NCBI RefSeq assembly: GCF_000247695.1
Contig: NW_004624778.1
Span: forward strand, 11,939,413-12,003,412
Reading direction: 5' to 3'
Source: Heterocephalus glaber
Lineage: Eukaryota > Chordata > Mammalia > Rodentia > Bathyergidae
DNA length: 64,000 bases
Notes under the pieces: generated by a model
Seen by the model: the letters and a program-made list of their open reading frames with translations, nothing else
Told to the model about the DNA's origin: nothing
Database searches by the model: none
In this document: in pieces, positions 1-9,647 of the stretch
Numbering within the stretch: position 1 is the first letter of the stretch
Layout: each line of letters starts with the position of its first letter
Position numbers and translations under genes: made by a program

Positions 1-585
1 GGTGGGCACTGAGGATAGCTCATAGCTTGGAGAAACACTTAAAACACACAATTCTACAGCTAGGTAATTGGCAAAAAGTGGAAGAGATTAGGAGGAAGGG
101 AAGATGTGGAAGAGCCTGCAGAAGTAGCCCACAAGGCACACAAAGGTCGGTAAGATGGGGCAGCTGATGGCCGGATAGTGAAAAGGGGGTAGAAAAGGGA
201 GGTCTCCACACAGATCATGTTGCAGAAATCTGGCTTCAAGGCACAGGCAGAAGGATGGGAGGTAGAGGGGCCAAGGGCCACAGGAGTGCAGCTTCCCCTG
301 GGGTTTAGGTGAACATGTTTCTCTCCTGAGGGAAGGAGTCTGTAGAGAGATGGGCTTTGAAGATGAAGGGTGGTAAAAAGGGGCTAGGCATTAATGCAAG
401 GGTGGACATGGTCTGGAATACACAGTCAGGGAGCCTGGGCAGGGGACCAGGAACTGGGGACGTCTAGTCTCGCCATGGCAGGCCAAACTCATAGGAGATG
501 GTGTCCATCGAATCACAGCTGACAGAATACCAAACATATTTTTGTGCAGTAATTTTTATTTGTATAGAAGTCTTGATTTCTTAAG
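1..585. other. non-coding stretch, nothing recognised
   Basis: Short overlapping open frames are present on the minus strand, but none resembles a known protein and stops are frequent. No SINE, LTR or simple repeat is evident. It reads as intergenic or intronic DNA. Confidence 0.5.
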
Positions 586-589
586 ATAT

Positions 590-722
590 ATCATGCTTGA
601 TCTCACTTGTTTCTCACAGTGATATTGTGAGATGGGCATGAATATTCTAATTTGACATGAAGAGAGTGGTGGTGGAGCCAGCCTTGGCATCCAGTCTTCC
701 ATACTGGAGTCTGCTGTCACCC
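590..722 (-). repeat. MIR-like SINE fragment
   Basis: The segment follows the MIR core in reverse: a 'tctcacagtgatattgtgagatgg' type block, then an imperfect copy of the region that in MIR reads as a gene-counting 'gaggaaactgaggc' tract, then a 'ggagccagcc' end. Divergence is high, so family assignment rests on the order of these blocks. Confidence 0.45.
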
Positions 723-1635
723 TGACTGTGGGGGGATTCAATTCTCAAATCCCAGAGGACACTTGTGCTCACTCATCCAGTCTACTGCTAAACATAAAAT
801 GGTAATCCACTCCTTTAATCTTACTTGACATTGCCAAATACACATAGCATCAGGCCTAAACATGATAGCCTCAGTAAGCATGCTTCATAAATGCTTCTCT
901 GGGTACACGGGCTGCCCTGGCATGCTGCTGGAGACCTCCCCTCCCTCTTCTCTCCATCAACACCTTAGGAAGCAGAGGTTGGGTTCCACCTCATGGCACT
1001 GGAATCTCTTAGGAAGCCCCTGAGGAAATCCCAAGCTCAGGCTGCACCCTGCTCATAGGATCATAGCTTCTGAGGGTGGGGACGAACATCAAGGACATCC
1101 AGACTATTCAGCTGCATAGGAAGGGGTCAGAAGACTGAAACGGAGGAAACCAGCTCCAGAAGGGGTCATAGGACAAACAAGGAAGAGCAAGGAGGAGCAG
1201 AAGCTGATGTGGCGAGTCTGATCAAACACACAAACCCACTGGCCAGTGTGGCAGGAGCAGGGAGTGAGGGAGAGATGGCCTCCCCTCCTGTGGCTGCAGC
1301 ACTCTTGCCTTTTCAGGTACTCCACTGCACCTTTCAAGCAGCTCTGCCAATGGAAGGCAGGCTTGGCTAGTTCTCCCTTTGCAGGTAAAAGTGACAAAGG
1401 CTCAAAGATGTGAAACACCAGCCAAAAGTTTGGCTGTCATTATGCAAATGGGGGACCAGACCCCACTGCCAAACAGAAACAGAGTTATCTCTGGTCTCTC
1501 CCCATGGCCAAGGCCTCTTCACATGTGGGCATCTCTTATTCAAAAGGGATCTTTCCAGGGAGCTTGCCCCCCTCCATGGGCCCAGGGTGTATCCCTATTG
1601 CTCTTCTGCAACCCCATGACAAACATGATTTCAAG
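723..1635. other. non-coding stretch, nothing recognised
   Basis: Open frames of 104 and 107 codons occur on opposite strands near 1.1-1.7 kb, but neither has a recognisable domain, and the second runs into an LTR. No other structure is visible. Confidence 0.5.
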
Positions 1636-1639
1636 ACTA

Positions 1640-1995
1640 CTATGGACTGAATATTTGCAGGTTCAAACTACTCCTCCCATTCCCTGCAAATTCAAATGTT
1701 GAAATTCTAACCCCCACTGTGATGATGTTAGGAGACAAAGAGATCATAAGGGTGGAGCTCTCATGAAAGGGGTTAGTCCTCTTTTAAGGGTCAGAAGATA
1801 CCCAAGTTCTCCCCTTTCGCTATGTGAGGACACAGCTAGAAGGCACCATCTACAAACCAAAGTCAAGCCCTCACCAAATACTAAATCTGCCTTGACCTTG
1901 GACCTCCAGCCTCAAGAACTGTGAGAAGTAACCTGTTGTTTATAAGGCACCTGGTCTATGGTATTTTGACAAAGGCAGCAGCCCAAACAGATGAA
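1640..1995 (+). mobile_element. MLT1-type LTR (ERVL-MaLR)
   Basis: The order of blocks matches solitary mammalian MaLR LTRs: 'tatggactgaat' near the start, 'gttgaaattctaaccccca', 'gtgatgatgttaggag', a 'ctatgtgaggacacagc' block, then 'ccttggacctccagcctc', 'agaactgtgagaa' and a 'tggtattttgac' tail. No internal retroviral genes are attached, so this is a solo LTR. The exact subfamily cannot be fixed by eye. Confidence 0.7.
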
Positions 1996-2069
1996 GAGCT
2001 CAATGGGGAGGCCTTGTCATTTGCCTCATGCTGTCCCCTTGCAACTCTAAAACAAGAAGCACAAGAAAG

Positions 2070-2166
2070 TTTTAGGGCAGTGGTGGTGAACCTATGGCAG
2101 ATGTGCCATGGTGGACTGTTTGTATCAATTGAAAAATATAAAAAGTTCACCATCACTGTTCTAGGG
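2070..2166. mobile_element. 81-bp miniature hAT-type DNA transposon with target-site duplication
   Basis: The element spans 2078-2158. Its ends form terminal inverted repeats: CAGTGGTGGTGAAC at the left, and the right end reads CAGTGATGGTGAAC when reverse-complemented (13 of 14 match). The flanks are 8-bp direct repeats, TTTTAGGG at 2070-2077 and TTCTAGGG at 2159-2166 (7 of 8). An 8-bp duplication with CAGTGG ends is the signature of the hAT superfamily. At 81 bp it cannot encode a transposase and must be non-autonomous. Confidence 0.7.
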
Positions 2167-2253
2167 CAACTACATCCACTCCCAAATATCAGCCTTTGGC
2201 TCTAAGGAAGGTGTGGAAAGCTCCCTGCCTCCTGCGCTAAACTAGCACCTGTC

Positions 2254-2325
2254 CTGCTGCACAAGCGCAAGGACCCGAGTTCGATCCCCCGTACCAAAAA
2301 AACCAAACAAACAAACAAAAAACAA
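2254..2325 (+). mobile_element. young tRNA-like SINE, 5'-truncated
   Basis: Only the 3' half of the young SINE is present: 'gcacaagcgcaaggacc', the B-box GAGTTCGATCC, then GTACC and an A-rich (AAAC)n tail. It is flanked by a perfect 16-bp target-site duplication beginning TAAACTAGC at 2238-2253 and 2326-2341. The perfect duplication and tail imply a recent L1-mediated insertion. The missing A-box end indicates incomplete reverse transcription. Confidence 0.9.
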
Positions 2326-2341
2326 TAAACTAGCACCTGTC

Positions 2342-4120
2342 TATAGTCTCTCATAAGACAAGGAGCTCCAGTGACCTATAGCTATTCATGCTCACATTAC
2401 AGTGCCACCCAAGGCAGCCAAGAAGGAGCGACCCTCAACCCCAAGGGGCTGCTGTCTGGATGGGAAACTATGACATGCACTCACGAGGAAGGAAAAGCAA
2501 GAATTAAACTAAAAAAATTAATAGGTAAATGAAACAAACCAAAAAGAATTAAACTGAATAAAGCACACAGTAAATGTACTGCAGCTCTTGGGCAAGTTGT
2601 TTTTCTCTCCTTAATCTCCTCGCCCAAATGATGAGGATTCTGATACCAATACCACCTAAGAGGGGAACGTGAGTGTGAGAGAATCATTCCACCAAACACA
2701 CAGAGTGCACTCGAAAGACAGCTGGGCTCAGAAATGCTGGTCATTATTGCATGTACTTGACCCTCAAGGGAGGGTAGGATTCTACAGCCCAGAGCAGCAG
2801 GAGGGCATTTCTGCAAGAGGTTGGCCTTGTAAGAATTAATACAGAGGAGAAGGAAGGTACCATCCATGACAATTCTCAGAGTTGGAATTTGGACATTAAT
2901 TTACTGTCTAGGGCCACAAAGCAGAGGCCCAGCCCCAACCCCAGTCCCCCTTGGATTCCTGCTGCTGCCGTAAGATGGACCATGTTATTAAAGAAAGTAC
3001 CCCACAGGAACCTAAACCAAACAACTCCAGGCAACACGAGTTCAGGGAACCTTTGGCTCTATCTCCAAGGCAATTGAAAAGAGCTCAAAACAGATTAAAA
3101 TATGAGATGAATTTTGAAGCCTGGGAATGAGATAAAATGAATCCTGTGACTGAGGAGCCAATATGATTATTTCATTATTTGGTTAGAAAGTAAAAATGTG
3201 CAGGAAATGTCAGATGCTTTCCCGAGATGGAGGGAGGTTAGGGACCACATGGCCACTGGAGGCATATTCTTTTAATATTAAAAAACAACTTCACCCCTGA
3301 CTTGGTTTTAATCAGAAAAATCCCCGTTGGTAGGGCAACCTGCCCTCCTGCAAGGCTGCATGAGAGCTTTCCATGTCACACATTCCATCCTCGATCACAC
3401 TCCCCCAAAGCATATCTGTCTTTTTTAAAGGAATGCATCCCTCAATAAAACAAAATGCCACAGTCACCCAGTGAAGGGTGGCCCCTTCTACTGGCCCTTC
3501 AGAGGGCTGAGGATGGCAGAGCCCCAAGCCCAACCATAGAAAGCCTAGCGCCGGCAGCTCCTCCCACACCTCTCCAGTCTTGTCCTGCCTAACAGGAGAT
3601 CCATCTTCTCCTCTCTGAGCAATTCCCACTTTCACACCTTCCCACTGTCCATGCCTCCTGTTCCTATGTCCCCATTACCATGTCCTTTTCTGTTGAGTTA
3701 CAGGGGATGCTGGTGACCCACAGCCTGAAAGGTAAGCTGTCAGTCTAATAAAGGTACAGACCTGCAGAGAGTGAGAGTGAGGGAGAGAAGATTAGAGCAG
3801 AGCACAGGCCTGGGAGGCAAGGCCAGGAAGGACATGAGGCACATCTTTCCAAAGGAGGTACCATGTGGCTTGACTCTGGAGGGTAAAGTAAGTGGCTTTG
3901 GTTCTTCCGGGAAGAGTATAGAGAAGTATCAGGAAATGTCACCCAGATCCATGGAACACAGAAAAAGTCTGACTGTCATTAAAGGGCCAGACAGGAGGTA
4001 AAGAAGCAAGCTATTGAGTAAGGCAGAGGTCAGGTGGATGAGAGCCTTTGTAATCTAACTTGCTAAACAAGTGCTGCATTAAGTGGTGCAAAGTCAAAAG
4101 ATACAAAAGGATATACAGTG
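2342..4120. other. non-coding stretch, mostly unique DNA
   Basis: Open frames up to 128 codons (2481-2867, minus) show no known domain. About 3.74-4.08 kb faintly resembles old L2-type sequence, but not well enough to call. No gene or regulatory site is supported. Confidence 0.45.
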
Positions 4121-4124
4121 GGAA

Positions 4125-4209
4125 GTCTGGGATAGGGATGCAGCTCAGTGGTACAGTGTTTGTCTATGATGCAGAAGGCCTTGGGTTCAAACCACAGCAC
4201 AGAAAATAA
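4125..4209 (+). mobile_element. old ID-like SINE
   Basis: The tRNA-like body reads 'gggatgcagctcagtggtac' (A-box) and then 'ccttgggttcaaacc' (B-box), followed by 'agcacagaaaataaa'. It lacks the 'ttcc..gcc' insert of the young SINE and is more diverged, so it belongs to the older ID/dID generation. Confidence 0.75.
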
Positions 4210-4382
4210 ATCATTGTCCCTCAAATATCCTATTCCTCATCTCAAAGAAAACTAATGTAATCTGTTTCTTCTGTATACTTTCATAGGCATTTTATGCATA
4301 TATAAGTTAATACACCTGTTTTACTTTTTTGCACAAATAGTAGCACACCAAATATATTATTCTGACATTTTCCATTTAATTA

Positions 4383-4776
4383 TGTTAAGATTTAGTTTTA
4401 AAATGTCCCTCTGAAGACTCATGTGTTTGAAAGATGACTGGATCATGAGAGTGGACTCAGCCATTTTTGAGTTCAGCAGCTGAATGTGCTGTGAGGAGAT
4501 GGATCCTAGTTGGAAGTGGGTCACTGTGTGTGTGGGAGGGAGGTAACCAGGAAGGATGTATTCTTGCCCCCAGCTCCTCCTCTCGATCTCTGCTTCCTGG
4601 CTGCCATGAAATGAGCAGCTGTCCTTTGCCATGCTCTTCCACCATGACATTTCTGCCTTGGAGCCAAGTGACTCTGGACTGAACCCACTGGAAACTGTGA
4701 GCCAAATAAACCTCTTCACCTTTAAGTTACAGGTACCAGGTATTTTTTACCAATGAGAGGAAAGTGACTAAGACAA
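4383..4776 (+). mobile_element. MaLR-type solo LTR
   Basis: Matches the MaLR LTR plan: 'gaagactcatgtgtttgaaag' near the start, 'ggatcatgagagtgga', 'ttcctggctgccatgaaatg', 'agcagctgtcctttgccatg', 'tctggactgaaccca', 'ctgtgagccaaataaacctc' and 'taccaggtatttttta'. The aataaa in the last third is the LTR's own polyadenylation signal, not evidence for a host gene. Confidence 0.75.
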
Positions 4777-4792
4777 AATACATGTACCATAA

Positions 4793-4932
4793 ACCACTAG
4801 TTCTCAAAATACAGCACGCGTGAGAATTACCTGGCCACAGACTGCTGGGCTTCACCACACAGTCCAAGAGGCAGGAGTGGGCCTGAGGATGTACATTCCC
4901 AACACATTCCAGGAGATGTAGGCACTATTTAT
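4793..4932 (+). mobile_element. MER5-like hAT-Charlie fragment
   Basis: Starts 'cactagttctcaaaatacag', followed by 'gagaattacctgg', 'gactgctgggc' and a diverged right half. This is the left-to-right order of MER5A/B non-autonomous hAT-Charlie elements. The right terminal repeat is not clear. Confidence 0.6.
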
Positions 4933-4999
4933 GCAGGGGCTGCAATGGGAGAACCATGGATGCAGATTATGCTACATGGATCTATAAAGAGCCCCATTT

Positions 5000-5215
5000 A
5001 TTCATCCTCAGGTCTGTGTAGCATCCCATTATGGGGTTGTGCAGGAATACATTTAACCAGCGCTTCCATTTCAGTTGTGTCCAGTTCTTTGCTATTTCAA
5101 ATAGTTCAACAGGGATTACACTTGTGCCATCATTATTTCATTCATCTGGAAGTAGGGTTCTGGGATAAAGCTGGGTCAAAGCATGTGTGCACTGGCAATT
5201 ATGACAGAAACTGTT
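5000..5215 (-). mobile_element. old L1 3'-end fragment, antisense
   Basis: Blocks such as 'agcatcccattatggggttg', 'tttcagttgtgtccag', 'ttgctatttcaaatag' and 'ggttctgggataaagctggg' are diverged forms of the antisense of an L1M 3' region. Low identity makes the edges uncertain. Confidence 0.4.
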
Positions 5216-5384
5216 AGTCAGCTCTTGGAGAAAACCTCAAGTACTAATGTATGGAATTTTGAATTTTAACTTAATGCAGGCTTTTGAGCAGAAGACTTAC
5301 CAGAGGTGTGCTTTAGGAAAACTAATCTAGCTCCATGATGACATGTGGACTAGAGTAGAGAGAGAATAAAGGGTGATGATGCCA

Positions 5385-5805
5385 CAGTGCAGATTCTCAT
5401 GAGCCCTGTCCCTGCTGACCACACCTTTGAGAAACTCCCTCCCCTTGAATGAGGGTAATTCTGTGATTGCCTTATATAACTAGATGAGAACCAGAGACTC
5501 ACTGTTTTTGACTTTGAAGAATCAAGCTGATATGAATCCTACAGCCACAGGAACCGAACACTGCCAATGACCATGGGCATAGGAAAGCAGGCCTTTGCCT
5601 GGATGAGGTTTCAGATGAGAACCAGTTCTGACTGATACTTGGATTCCAGCCTCATGAAAGACCCTAGATCAAAGGACCCCTCCATACTATGTTCTGGCCC
5701 ACAGAAATCATAATTCTATGAAATAATAAATGTGCAATATTTTAATCAACTAAGTTTGTGGCAATTTTTAGGCAGCCACAGAGAGCAAAAACAAACATTT
5801 AGAAG
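5385..5805 (+). mobile_element. old LTR (ERVL/MaLR-like)
   Basis: Contains 'tgactttgaagaatcaagct', 'cctacagccacaggaac', 'gaacactgccaatgacca', 'ttccagcctcatgaaagacc', 'cccacagaaatcata', 'gaaataataaatg' and 'ctaagtttgtggcaattttt'. These follow the 3' half of old ERVL/MaLR LTRs, including the aataaa signal. A young SINE has inserted just past its right end. Confidence 0.6.
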
Positions 5806-5828
5806 GGTGCTAAAAAAAAATGGGTCAT

Positions 5829-5914
5829 TGGACCAGGGATTTAGCTCAGTGGTTTTGCCACCTGCTGCGCAAGCACAAGGACCCGAGTTCGATCCCTGGT
5901 ACCAAAAAAAAAAA
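5829..5914 (+). mobile_element. young tRNA-like SINE, full length
   Basis: A full tRNA-like body starts at 'gaccagggatttagctcag' (A-box) and reaches 'cccgagttcgatccctgg' (B-box), then TACC and a pure A tail of about 11. Target-site duplications GGGTCAT lie at 5822-5828 and 5915-5921. The body is close to the consensus of the other copies in this window. Confidence 0.92.
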
Positions 5915-5921
5915 GGGTCAT

Positions 5922-6235
5922 AATAATGAGACCCTGAAATAAACAAGTGTCTAGGGAGAAAGGGGGAACAGGAGTAAGGGGAGAATGTAGCATATTTCAT
6001 AAGATTGGGAGAGGCCTGCAGGCTCATGAGAGTAGTAGACAGAGGGGCCTTCTACCATCAGGTTACAAAACTATTGGACAATGTCCCTGAAATAAGCTCA
6101 CTCATTTTAGTGAGGCCAAACCTTAGCGTAGTCGTAGGTAAGAGACTGCTCCTTACCCCTTTCTAAAAGTGTCCCTTCCCTTGCAGATGGCTCTCAGATT
6201 ACTTCAATGCAGACTTTCTAGGTCACCAGCTGCCA
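5922..6235. other. non-coding stretch, nothing recognised
   Basis: AT/GC-balanced DNA with no recognisable repeat, and a 67-codon plus-strand frame without known similarity. Confidence 0.45.
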
Positions 6236-6239
6236 TCTG

Positions 6240-6890
6240 TAGTTATCTGGCAAGGGAGATAAGCAAAGCACCTAGACAGAGAAGGCCCACCATAAATCAA
6301 GATGTCATTTCAAACAAGTGGAGAAAAAATAGACTTTTCAACTTAATTTGTTCAGACAACTCAGGAATCTAAAGAAACTATATCTTTATCAAAGACTAAA
6401 ACAAAAAATACAACCGTAAAAAGACTCTGAAGAAAAATTCGGGAAAATGTTTATAATAATCTTAAAGTAAGAAGGATTTTTAAAGCATGACCCAAACCCA
6501 AATGTCATTTCTTAAAAAAGGCTAAATCTGAGTTCAAAAATGTTGTAAACATTCAATACTAGGAAATAAACCCAAGTGATAAACAGTGAAATACGAAAAA
6601 CTTGTAATAATATGGCAGGCATAGGGCTAATTTCCTTACTACATAAATAATAGGCATGTACAGACAGGTGCAAGTCCATAAGAAAAAGCAAAAGGTCAAT
6701 AGAGAAATGCACAATAAAGAACAAATTGTCAGTCCCTAAAACAGAAAACATATATCTATTTTAAACACCTGAAATGATGCTCATCTTCACATAGTAAAGG
6801 AAATGTAAATTAAGACTATAGCGAGATCTAGTTTTTCATATGTTAAGCTGTCAAATGTTATGATTGTTGTTTAAAATGCTGTCTAACAAG
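6240..6890 (+). mobile_element. old L1 fragment, C-terminal ORF2 region
   Basis: The A-rich plus strand shows diverged L1 ORF2 coding blocks, for example 'gggctaatttccttactaca', 'gcaaaaggtcaatagag' and 'atgatgctcatcttcaca' followed by 'aggaaatgtaaattaagact'. Many stops interrupt every frame. It is split from its downstream part (7325-7560) by an LTR insertion. Confidence 0.65.
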
Positions 6891-6892
6891 AC

Positions 6893-7324
6893 TCAGTGTT
6901 GAAGACTTGGCTGCAAGCTACCAGGTTTTGAGGAACTGATTGAATCCTGAGACCTCTAACGTCATTAGCGGGTTAGTTTACTGATGAGATCACAATTTGA
7001 TGATATTATTGGAAGGTGGTGGAAACAGAAGTGAAGCCTAATTGAAGGGAGCAGATCATAGAGAATATGACCTTGAGGACAATATCTGGCCCCCCTTCCT
7101 TTAACTTAGTCTCTTTCTCTCTCTTTACTGGCTGCTATGAGGTGAGCAGCTTTTCTCTGTCACACGCATCTGCTGAAATGTTTCTGCCTTACCACAGGCC
7201 TAACAAAATGGAGCCGGCTGACTATGGACTGAAACCTCTGAAATCATGAGCCAAAATAAATCTTTCCTCCTTTGAGTTGTTTTTCTCAGATATTTGGTCA
7301 CGGTGATGAAAAACTGATTAACAC
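6893..7324 (+). mobile_element. MaLR-type solo LTR inserted in L1
   Basis: The right half is diagnostic: 'ctggctgctatgaggtgagc', 'agcttttctctgtcacacgc', 'ttgccttaccacaggcc'-like sequence, 'gactatggactgaaacctct', 'catgagccaaaataaatctt', 'ttgtttttctcagatatttg' and 'actgattaacacaa'. L1 ORF2-like sequence lies on both sides in the same orientation, so the LTR inserted into the L1. No exact target-site duplication is obvious. Confidence 0.75.
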
Positions 7325-7565
7325 AACTATCCAAATGTTTAAAAATATATTGTGCCTACTGATCCAGACTTGGCATAACCACTCTCATACTCGGTTGGTG
7401 AGAGTTTAAATTGTGCCACTACCATGACTGTGAAAGAGAACATACACATGTACACATATACATGTTTATAAACATGGATTCTGTTGAGAACACACAGCAT
7501 AGCACCACAGACTAATTCAGGTAGATGAATCACATAACAGCTACCCATGCACAGGAGTAGAAAGG
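7325..7565 (+). mobile_element. L1 ORF2 3' region, continuation across LTR
   Basis: The segment 'actctcatactcggttggtg' followed by 'agagtttaaattgtgcc' matches the L1 3' ORF2 region that normally follows the block ending near 6890. The L1 orientation is unchanged across the LTR. Confidence 0.55.
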
Positions 7566-7589
7566 AGATTTCACTGTTCAGAAGCAGAG

Positions 7590-8722
7590 ATTTTGTACTG
7601 TTTAAAACTTTCCCAAATACATGTATATGCTTTCAATAATTTAAAAAATAGTAAACAAAAAGAAGTACAGAGAATCTTCAGTACTTATAGACTTACATTT
7701 CTCTATTCCCCCAAGTATAACCAAAAGCCATTTTTCAGATGTAAAAGAAAAGAATTATCAACCCAGAATCCTACGCCTACAGTAATGTAGGATTCGCTTT
7801 GGGGGGACATTATAGTTCTAAACAATAATAATACATAATATAATATGTAAGGGACTATTTAAATACACAAAAAATAAACTGAAAAATACTATAAATAAAG
7901 AATTCTAAAAAATGTTTAACACACAAGAAGGTAGGGAAAAGGAAACAAAGATGAAAGACAGAGAACAACAGAAAACTAAAATGGAAAGAAATCACAGTTA
8001 TATAATATTAACATATCATTAATAACATTAAATGCAAATGATATAAAAGCATTAATTTAAAAACATGACCTCCTAAATGCCACCTATAAGAAACTCACTC
8101 AAATATAAAGATATAGGCAGTTGAAAATAAGAGAGTGAAAAAGATGTTGTGCAGCTATTAATAAAAATAATGTAGAAGTAGTTATATTAATATGAGATAA
8201 AGTGGACTTCAGAGCAAAGAAAATTACCAGAGACAGAGAGGGATATTATACAACAATAAAAGGGTCACTCCACCAAGAAGACATAGCAATCCTAGATGTG
8301 TGATGCAAAACTGATAGAATGAAAGGAGAAAGAGACAAATCCACAATTATACTTGCAGATTTCAACACTCCTCTTTCAAGAGTTAAATAAATAGTAAGCA
8401 AGGATATAAAGTAGTTCAGCAATATCATCAATCAATGGAATCTATTCAACATCATTTATGGAACATTTGACCCAATAATAGCAGAAGACATATTACTGTC
8501 AAGTTTTCATAGAACACATATCAAGATAGACCATATCCTGGCCACAAAACAAACCTCAATGAATTGAGAAGAATTGAAATCACACAGAGCGTGTATTGTG
8601 ACCTCTATGAAATGAAACAAACTAGAAATCAATAAGAGCCAGATAACAGGAAAACCTCCAAACACTTGGGAACAAATCAACAAATTTCTAAAAAACTCCT
8701 TGGCTTAAGAGGAATCCAAATG
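7590..8722 (+). mobile_element. old L1M fragment: inter-ORF region plus ORF2 endonuclease domain
   Basis: The plus strand carries 'aattatcaacccagaatcct' and a long A-rich stretch, then blocks of the L1 ORF2 N-terminal endonuclease: 'gtggacttcagagcaaag', 'attaccagagacagagaggg', 'gatttcaacactcctctttc', 'tcaagatagaccatatcctg' and 'actagaaatcaataagagcc'. Stops and frameshifts disrupt every frame, so it is dead. It joins directly to an L1 3' UTR at about 8725, lacking reverse transcriptase. Confidence 0.8.
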
Positions 8723-8724
8723 TT

Positions 8725-9056
8725 CTATGGTAGAATAAACTAGGTATGGTGTATCAACACCATAAAATAATACTCAGCAATTGAAAAGGGGCATACTACT
8801 GATATATATATCAACCTGGATGACTCTTTTGGGAATTATGCTGAGTGAAAAAAATTCCAATGCCAACAAGCTAGTTACTATATGATTCTATTTATTTAGC
8901 ATTCTTCAAATGATAACATTATATACATGAAAAAGAAAATAGTGGCTTCCAAGGGTTAAGCAGGGTAGGTGGAGGTGGGTGGTTATAAAAGAGTAACAGG
9001 AGGGAATCCTTGTAATGATGGAAGTGTTCTGTATCTTCAGTTTATCAGTACCAATA
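8725..9056 (+). mobile_element. L1MB-type 3' UTR, left part
   Basis: Contains 'taatactcagcaattgaaaa', 'atatcaacctggatgactc', 'attatgctgagtgaaaaaa', 'atatgattctatttattt', 'agtggcttccaagggtta' and 'aagtgttctgtatcttcag'. These are in the order of an L1MB-class 3' untranslated region. It is interrupted at 9057 by a DNA transposon and resumes at about 9380. Confidence 0.75.
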
Positions 9057-9379
9057 CAGATGGTCCCTGACTTACAATGACTCCACTTAGGATTTTTATG
9101 ATGGTGCACAAGCAATACACATTCAGCAGAAACCAAACCTCAGATTTTGCATTTTTTATCTTTTCTTAATCTAGCAATTCTTAAGATAACTGGCAGTGAC
9201 AGAGAGCCACAGGACCAAGTGAGCCACATGTCCAAAAGGGGAAACAACTAATTCCCCACAGTGTACTGTTACCAAGCTGGGATTTTCTGTAGGTTAGGTG
9301 TATTAAATGCATCATCAACTTATAATACCCTCAACTTACTATGGGTTTACCAGTACATAACTCCATCATCAGTAACCTG
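9057..9379 (+). mobile_element. Tc1/mariner-type (Tigger-like) non-autonomous DNA transposon
   Basis: It begins CAGATGGTCCCTGACTTACA immediately after TA. Further inside are 'gatggtgcacaagcaataca', 'attcagcagaaacc' and 'gtaggttaggtgtattaaat'. It ends 'tcaacttactatggg' and 'ataactccatcatc', an imperfect inverted copy of the left end. The layout is that of old mammalian TA-targeted miniature elements. The right end is eroded. Confidence 0.6.
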
Positions 9380-9530
9380 ATCATAATATATACTACAGTT
9401 TGATAGGACATTACCATAGGAGGAAACTAGATTAAGGGCACACAGGATCCCTCTGGTGTTATTTTTCACAAATACCTGAAATCTATGATTATTTCAAAAT
9501 TAAAAAGCTTAATATTTAAAAGTACAGAAT
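9380..9530 (+). mobile_element. L1MB-type 3' UTR, right part
   Basis: Resumes the L1 3' UTR after the transposon: 'gggcacacaggatccctctg', 'ttatttttcacaaatacctg', 'aatctatgattatttcaa' and 'aattaaaaagctta', the usual L1MB tail. Confidence 0.7.
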
Positions 9531-9566
9531 CTCTCCAAGAAGTATTTGTTGATTAAGGTAATAGTG

Positions 9567-9570
<4 letters not shown>

Positions 9571-9621
<51 letters not shown>

Positions 9622-9647
9622 CCTACACACACATACACACACACACC
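9571..9647 (+). repeat. (CT)n microsatellite with adjoining (CA)n
   Basis: About 23 uninterrupted CT dinucleotides at 9571-9616, then a short CCTACACACACATACACACACAC block to 9647. The polypyrimidine/polypurine strand asymmetry could allow H-DNA. Length is likely polymorphic. Confidence 0.95.

Noticed and set aside
7225..7265. Polyadenylation-like aataaa signals (here and near 4,705, 5,725, 53,205 and 56,400)
   Set aside because: All lie at the expected place within MaLR or related LTRs and are the LTR's own signals.
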